Part shown: positions 60,617-64,000 of the stretch, piece by piece
How positions within the stretch are numbered: position 1 is the stretch's first letter
Layout of the letters: each line of letters begins with the position of its first letter
Assembly (NCBI RefSeq): GCF_000427665.1
Contig: NZ_ATYL01000004.1
Location: 1 to 64,000, forward strand
Source: Geminicoccus roseus DSM 18922
GTDB lineage: Bacteria; Pseudomonadota; Alphaproteobacteria; Geminicoccales; Geminicoccaceae
Length of the DNA: 64,000 nt
Direction of reading: 5' to 3'
The notes under the pieces: model-generated
Told to the model about the DNA's origin: nothing
The model's database searches: none
The model's input: the letters and a program-made list of their open reading frames with translations, nothing else
Program-made: the position numbers and the translations under genes

Positions 60617-62989
60617 ATGATGAGAATGAACGAGCACATGCAGCATGAGCATGGTCATCATCACGACCCTGCGCTCGAGCCGACCACCGATGCGACAGCC
60701 AGGGATCCGGTGTGCGGAATGACGGTGAAGCTTGCTGCGGGCACGCCCAGCCATGAGCATCATGGCAAGACCTACCATTTCTGCTCGGCGCGATGTCGCG
60801 GCAAGTTCGAAGCCGATCCGGGGACATACCTGGAAGGCCGGCACGAGCCTGCCAAGGAAGCCCCAAAAGGTACGCTCTATACCTGCCCGATGCATCCGGA
60901 GATCGTGCGCGATGCGCCGGGCGACTGTCCGATTTGCGGCATGGCCTTGGAGCCAATGGGAGTTCCCAGCGCCGATGAAGGACCCAACCCGGAGTTCGTC
61001 GATTTCAGGCGTCGGTTCTGGATCGGCGCGGTGCTGACCGTGCCTCTCCTGGTGCTGACGATGGGACCCTTCGTCGGGCTGGGCGCCGTCCGCGACCTGT
61101 TCGGGGAACAAACCACCCTTTGGATCGAACTCCTGCTAGGCACGCCGGTCATCCTGTGGTCCGGCTGGCCGTTCTTCGTACGCGGTGCCAGGTCCTTGAC
61201 CAACCGCAGCCTGAACATGTTCACGCTCATCGCCATGGGTGTGGGCGCGGCCTATCTGTTCAGCGTGGTCGCGGTGCTGCTGCCGGAAATCTTTCCAGAC
61301 GGGTTCCGCAGCCCGGAAGGTCACGTCGGTGTCTATTTCGAGGCCGGCGCGGTGATCGTGGTTCTGGTTCTGCTTGGCCAGTTGATGGAACTTGGCGCCC
61401 GCGAGCGTACCGGCTCGGCGATCCGCGCCCTTTTGGATCTCGCTGCCAAGACCGCGCGCGTGATCCGGGCGGATGGGCGGGAGGAAGAGATCCCGCTTGA
61501 GAATGTCGTGGTCGGCGACCGCCTGCGCGTGCGGCCAGGCGACAAGATTCCGGTCGACGGTGTCGTGATCGAGGGCAGATCCTCGGTCGACGAGTCGATG
61601 ATCTCCGGCGAGCCCGTTCCGGTCGAGAAGGTCGAGGGTGAGAAGGTCACAGGTGCTACGATCAACGGCACCGGCAGCCTGGTGATCATGGCCGAACGCG
61701 TCGGTGCCGACACGATGCTCAGCCAGATCGTCGAGATGGTGGCGAACGCCCAGCGTAGCCGCGCCCCGATCCAAAAGCTCGCGGATGCCGTAGCTGGCCG
61801 GTTCGTGCCGGCGGTGATCGTGATCGCGGTCCTTGCCTTTGTCGCCTGGGCGATCTGGGGTCCGGAGCCGTCGCTGTCTTATGGGCTGGTGTCGGCGGTG
61901 GCGGTCCTGATCATCGCCTGCCCCTGCGCCCTCGGGCTGGCAACCCCGATGTCGATCATGACGGCGACGGGCCGGGGCGCCCAGGCGGGTGTCCTGATCA
62001 AGAACGCCGAGGCGCTGGAGCGCTTCGCCAAGGTCGACACGCTGATCGTCGACAAGACCGGCACGCTGACCGTCGGCAAGCCGAAGCTCGTCGCCATCCT
62101 GCCCGAAGCCGGCCATGACGAGGACGAGGTACTGCGTCTGGCTGCCAGCCTGGAACGTGGCTCGGAACATCCACTTGCCGAAGCGATCGTTGCCGGAGCA
62201 GCGCAGCGCGGGATCGCTTTGGCCAAGGCCGAGGAGTTCGAGGCGGTGACGGGCAAAGGGGTGGTGGGTGTGGTCGATGGCAAGCGGGTGGCGCTCGGCA
62301 ATGCGCGGCTGGTCCAAGATCTCGGCCTCGACGGCGGCAGTCTCTCCGAAATCGCTAACGCCCGGCGTGACGAGGGGGAGACCATAATGTTCGTCATTGT
62401 CGAAGGGAGGATCGCTGGTCTCGTCTCGGTGGCGGATCCCGTCAAGGAGACGACGCTGGCTGCCTTGAAGGCGCTGCACGAGGAGGGCTTCCGCATCGTC
62501 ATGGCAACCGGAGACAACGCGCGTACGGCGAAGGCGGTGGCCATGAAGCTGGGGATCGACGAGATCCGCGCCGACGTGCTGCCTGAGGACAAGGCCCGCA
62601 TCGTCAAAGATCTGCAGGACCAGGGCCGCAAAGTGGCGATGGCGGGCGACGGCGTGAACGATGCGCCCGCGCTGGCCCAGGCCGATGTCGGGATTGCGAT
62701 GGGCACGGGCGCCGATGTCGCGATCGAGAGCGCAGGCTTCACCCTGATCAAGGGCGACCTCAACGGCATCGTGCGCGCTCGTCGGCTCTCTCGCGCGACC
62801 ATGCGCAACATCAAGCAGAACCTGTTCTTCGCCCTGGTCTACAACACCGCCGGTGTACCAGTAGCGGCCGGCCTCCTGTTTCCGTTCTTTGGCATTCTGA
62901 TCTCCCCGATGTTCGCGGCCGCTGCGATGAGCCTGTCGTCCGTGTCCGTGATCGCCAACGCCCTCCGGCTGCGTTCGGTCCGGATCTAA
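60617..62989 (+). CDS. P1B-type copper/silver-exporting ATPase
   Basis: 790 residues. A His-rich start ([11 protein letters not shown]) and a YHS metal domain ([24 protein letters not shown]) are followed by a Cys/His segment ([24 protein letters not shown]). Then come the transmembrane core and cytoplasmic domains: SGEPVPVEK (actuator), membrane motif CPC at 435-437 (ACPCALGL), the phosphorylated D479 in DKTGTLT, and [14 protein letters not shown]. The CPC motif is that of Cu(I)/Ag(I) pumps; the YHS plus Cys/His-domain layout resembles copper and silver efflux ATPases of plasmids. The start at 60617 gives this N-terminus; the first of two consecutive ATGs is chosen. Confidence 0.94.
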   Translation: MMRMNEHMQHEHGHHHDPALEPTTDATARDPVCGMTVKLAAGTPSHEHHGKTYHFCSARCRGKFEADPGTYLEGRHEPAKEAPKGTLYTCPMHPEIVRDAPGDCPICGMALEPMGVPSADEGPNPEFVDFRRRFWIGAVLTVPLLVLTMGPFVGLGAVRDLFGEQTTLWIELLLGTPVILWSGWPFFVRGARSLTNRSLNMFTLIAMGVGAAYLFSVVAVLLPEIFPDGFRSPEGHVGVYFEAGAVIVVLVLLGQLMELGARERTGSAIRALLDLAAKTARVIRADGREEEIPLENVVVGDRLRVRPGDKIPVDGVVIEGRSSVDESMISGEPVPVEKVEGEKVTGATINGTGSLVIMAERVGADTMLSQIVEMVANAQRSRAPIQKLADAVAGRFVPAVIVIAVLAFVAWAIWGPEPSLSYGLVSAVAVLIIACPCALGLATPMSIMTATGRGAQAGVLIKNAEALERFAKVDTLIVDKTGTLTVGKPKLVAILPEAGHDEDEVLRLAASLERGSEHPLAEAIVAGAAQRGIALAKAEEFEAVTGKGVVGVVDGKRVALGNARLVQDLGLDGGSLSEIANARRDEGETIMFVIVEGRIAGLVSVADPVKETTLAALKALHEEGFRIVMATGDNARTAKAVAMKLGIDEIRADVLPEDKARIVKDLQDQGRKVAMAGDGVNDAPALAQADVGIAMGTGADVAIESAGFTLIKGDLNGIVRARRLSRATMRNIKQNLFFALVYNTAGVPVAAGLLFPFFGILISPMFAAAAMSLSSVSVIANALRLRSVRI

Positions 62990-63039
62990 AGCGTGTGCCA
63001 CTTTTAACACATCACTGTGAAAGACAAGGAAATGCAAGA

Positions 63040-63534
63040 ATGAGCTATCTCCGCTTCGGAGCGATGATCTTAACGTCGACGATTATCATGTACGTTCTGA
63101 TGTACCTCAACACATACCAGATCGATCATGTCTGGTTCAGCCAAACCCGTGGCTGGATGGCGCTTCTGATGGGCGCTGTGATGGCGATCGTCATGCTCTC
63201 GTTCATGCTGAAGATGTATTCGAGCAAACGCATCAATCTTGCCATATTCGCCGCCAGTATCCTGGTCTTTTCCGGATCGCTTTGGTTTGTGCGAAGCCAA
63301 GCCACGGTGGGCGATGTCTCCTACATGAAGGCCATGATTCCGCACCACTCCATCGCGATCATGACCAGCGAGCGAGCGCGCATCCAGGACCCAAGAGTCC
63401 GGCAACTCGCGGATGCCATCATTGAAGCGCAGGTCAGGGAGATTTCCGAGATGGAGACGCTGATAGCTGATCTTGAGGCCAATCCTCCTGCCGCAGATGC
63501 GCCTGAATTGGCGCCAAAACCGCCTGGAAACTAA
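63040..63534 (+). CDS. DUF305 membrane protein
   Basis: 164 residues. Three hydrophobic helices (RFGAMILTSTIIMYVLMYLNTY, WMALLMGAVMAIVMLSFMLKMY, LAIFAASILVFSGSLWFV), then a C-terminal DUF305 domain with the conserved YMKAMIPHHSIAIMTS, and IIEAQVREISEMETLIADL. DUF305 proteins are ferritin-like, His/Met-rich and often copper-linked. AAGGA precedes the ATG at 63040. It follows the ATPase after 50 bases and was probably co-transcribed. Confidence 0.92.
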   Translation: MSYLRFGAMILTSTIIMYVLMYLNTYQIDHVWFSQTRGWMALLMGAVMAIVMLSFMLKMYSSKRINLAIFAASILVFSGSLWFVRSQATVGDVSYMKAMIPHHSIAIMTSERARIQDPRVRQLADAIIEAQVREISEMETLIADLEANPPAADAPELAPKPPGN

Positions 63535-63562
63535 CTACGACGTAGTAAAGGGAGCTCTCTCA

Positions 63563-64000
63563 GTGGCACAGGATTCAGTGCAGCCTCGCCGGGCCACGCT
63601 CTACCGCATGGTGATGGAGCAGCATGTCTGCCCTTATGGACTGAAGGCCAGGCACCTGCTTCGCCGCCAGGGCTTCTCGGTCGACGACAAGTGGCTGACG
63701 TCGCGCGCCGCGACCGACGCGTTCAAGGCCGAGCATGGCGTCCAGTCCACGCCCCAGACGTTCATCGATGGGAAGCGCGTCGGCGGCTATGACGACCTTC
63801 GCCGCTATTTCGGCAAGCCGGTCGCCAGCCCGGATGCGACGACCTATCGGCCCGTCGCGATACTGTTCCTCACCACCCTGCTGATGGCCCTGGCGGCCAG
63901 CCATGCCGCCTTCGGCACGCCCTTCACCCTGCGGGCGGCGGAATGGTTCATCGCCTTCAGCATGACCGTGCTGGCCCTCCTCAAGCTCCAGGACGTGGAG
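63563..64000 (+). CDS. glutaredoxin-like protein fused to membrane segment, cut by window end
   Basis: At least 146 residues, no stop before the window ends. It begins with a GTG preceded by GGGAG, encoding MAQDSVQPRRATLYRMVMEQHV. The motif CPYG (QHVCPYGLKARHLLRRQGFSVDD) replaces the usual CPYC, and VQSTPQTFIDGKRVGGYDDLRRYFG is the glutaredoxin end. Then come membrane helices (ILFLTTLLMALAASHAAF, WFIAFSMTVLALLKL), as in glutaredoxin-MauE/DoxX-type fusions. It would add a membrane thiol function to the copper cluster. The C-terminal part lies beyond 64000. Confidence 0.75.
   Translation, partial: MAQDSVQPRRATLYRMVMEQHVCPYGLKARHLLRRQGFSVDDKWLTSRAATDAFKAEHGVQSTPQTFIDGKRVGGYDDLRRYFGKPVASPDATTYRPVAILFLTTLLMALAASHAAFGTPFTLRAAEWFIAFSMTVLALLKLQDVE

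Noticed and set aside
61136-63037. 633-residue minus-strand open frame across the P-type ATPase
   Set aside because: Shadow of the ATPase gene; the true gene carries all ATPase motifs.
1-64000. CRISPR arrays, tRNA or rRNA genes, attC arrays
   Set aside because: No array of regularly spaced identical repeats with unique spacers, and no tRNA cloverleaf or rRNA sequence was recognised by eye; a covariance-model scan was not possible.

Overview
The window looks like part of a plasmid, megaplasmid or chromid of a GC-rich proteobacterium, most likely an alphaproteobacterium. Protein style, a GcvA-like LysR regulator, SenC/SCO and DUF305 copper genes and a DUF1127-like protein all point that way; this assignment is inference and no rRNA or tRNA gene is present to test it. 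The plasmid character is direct: a ParA ATPase, a small ParG-like partner, a RepA-type initiator, two families of short repeats around the rep gene and a DnaA-box-like site lie at 36.2-39.7 kb. Mobile-element debris (IS3, IS4, IS5, IS481, IS630) separates functional blocks.

Layout. 0-6.5 kb: two paralogous small proteins, two exported proteins (one PRC-barrel), a two-array RTX protein, a frameshifted DEDDh exonuclease and an AbrB-like protein with an AT-hook-like tail. 6.5-13.2 kb: a defence-island-like stretch with vapB-vapC directly upstream of a 1212-residue Upf1-like SF1 helicase, a frameshifted nuclease with Excalibur motif, a truncated methyltransferase and an orphan SLATT-type two-TM protein, ended by a decayed IS3 and an IS4-family element. 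15.5-17 kb is gene-poor. 17-32.4 kb: a response regulator divergent from an exopolysaccharide locus (UDP-glucuronate decarboxylase, WbaP-like initiating transferase, WecG-type transferase, epimerase homologue, Wzc, Wzx, Wzy, two GT4 transferases), followed by a beta-helix protein on the other strand. 32.5-36.2 kb: IS elements and a serine resolvase. 36.2-39.7 kb: the replicon. 39.7-46 kb: LysR regulator, a DUF1127-like protein, a class III cyclase with its middle deleted, an intact cyclase-TPR protein and a YHS protein. 46.2-48.1 kb: IS630 and ABC-exporter remnants. 48.2-64 kb: a large copper-resistance region (BNR-like protein, cytochrome c, CopB, CopA, cupredoxin, a second multicopper oxidase, DUF411, TlpA, Met-rich protein, SCO, CcdA, DsbA, CopZ, P1B-ATPase, DUF305, glutaredoxin fusion).

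How the parts work together. The exopolysaccharide genes form a nearly complete Wzx/Wzy pathway, with overlapping start/stop codons showing co-translation, but no outer-membrane Wza exporter is visible. The copper genes combine periplasmic oxidation and binding of Cu(I), export by the ATPase, and a thiol-redox set (TlpA, SCO, CcdA, DsbA) that could repair or load copper proteins. A CueR-like promoter precedes the copper chaperone gene.

Most notable signals: a perfect 49-bp inverted repeat at 34014-34062 and 46207-46255 that brackets the replicon, one copy lying just upstream of a serine resolvase gene; the vapBC-helicase gene string; the orphan SLATT protein beside a truncated methyltransferase; and several genes broken by single-base changes or internal deletion.
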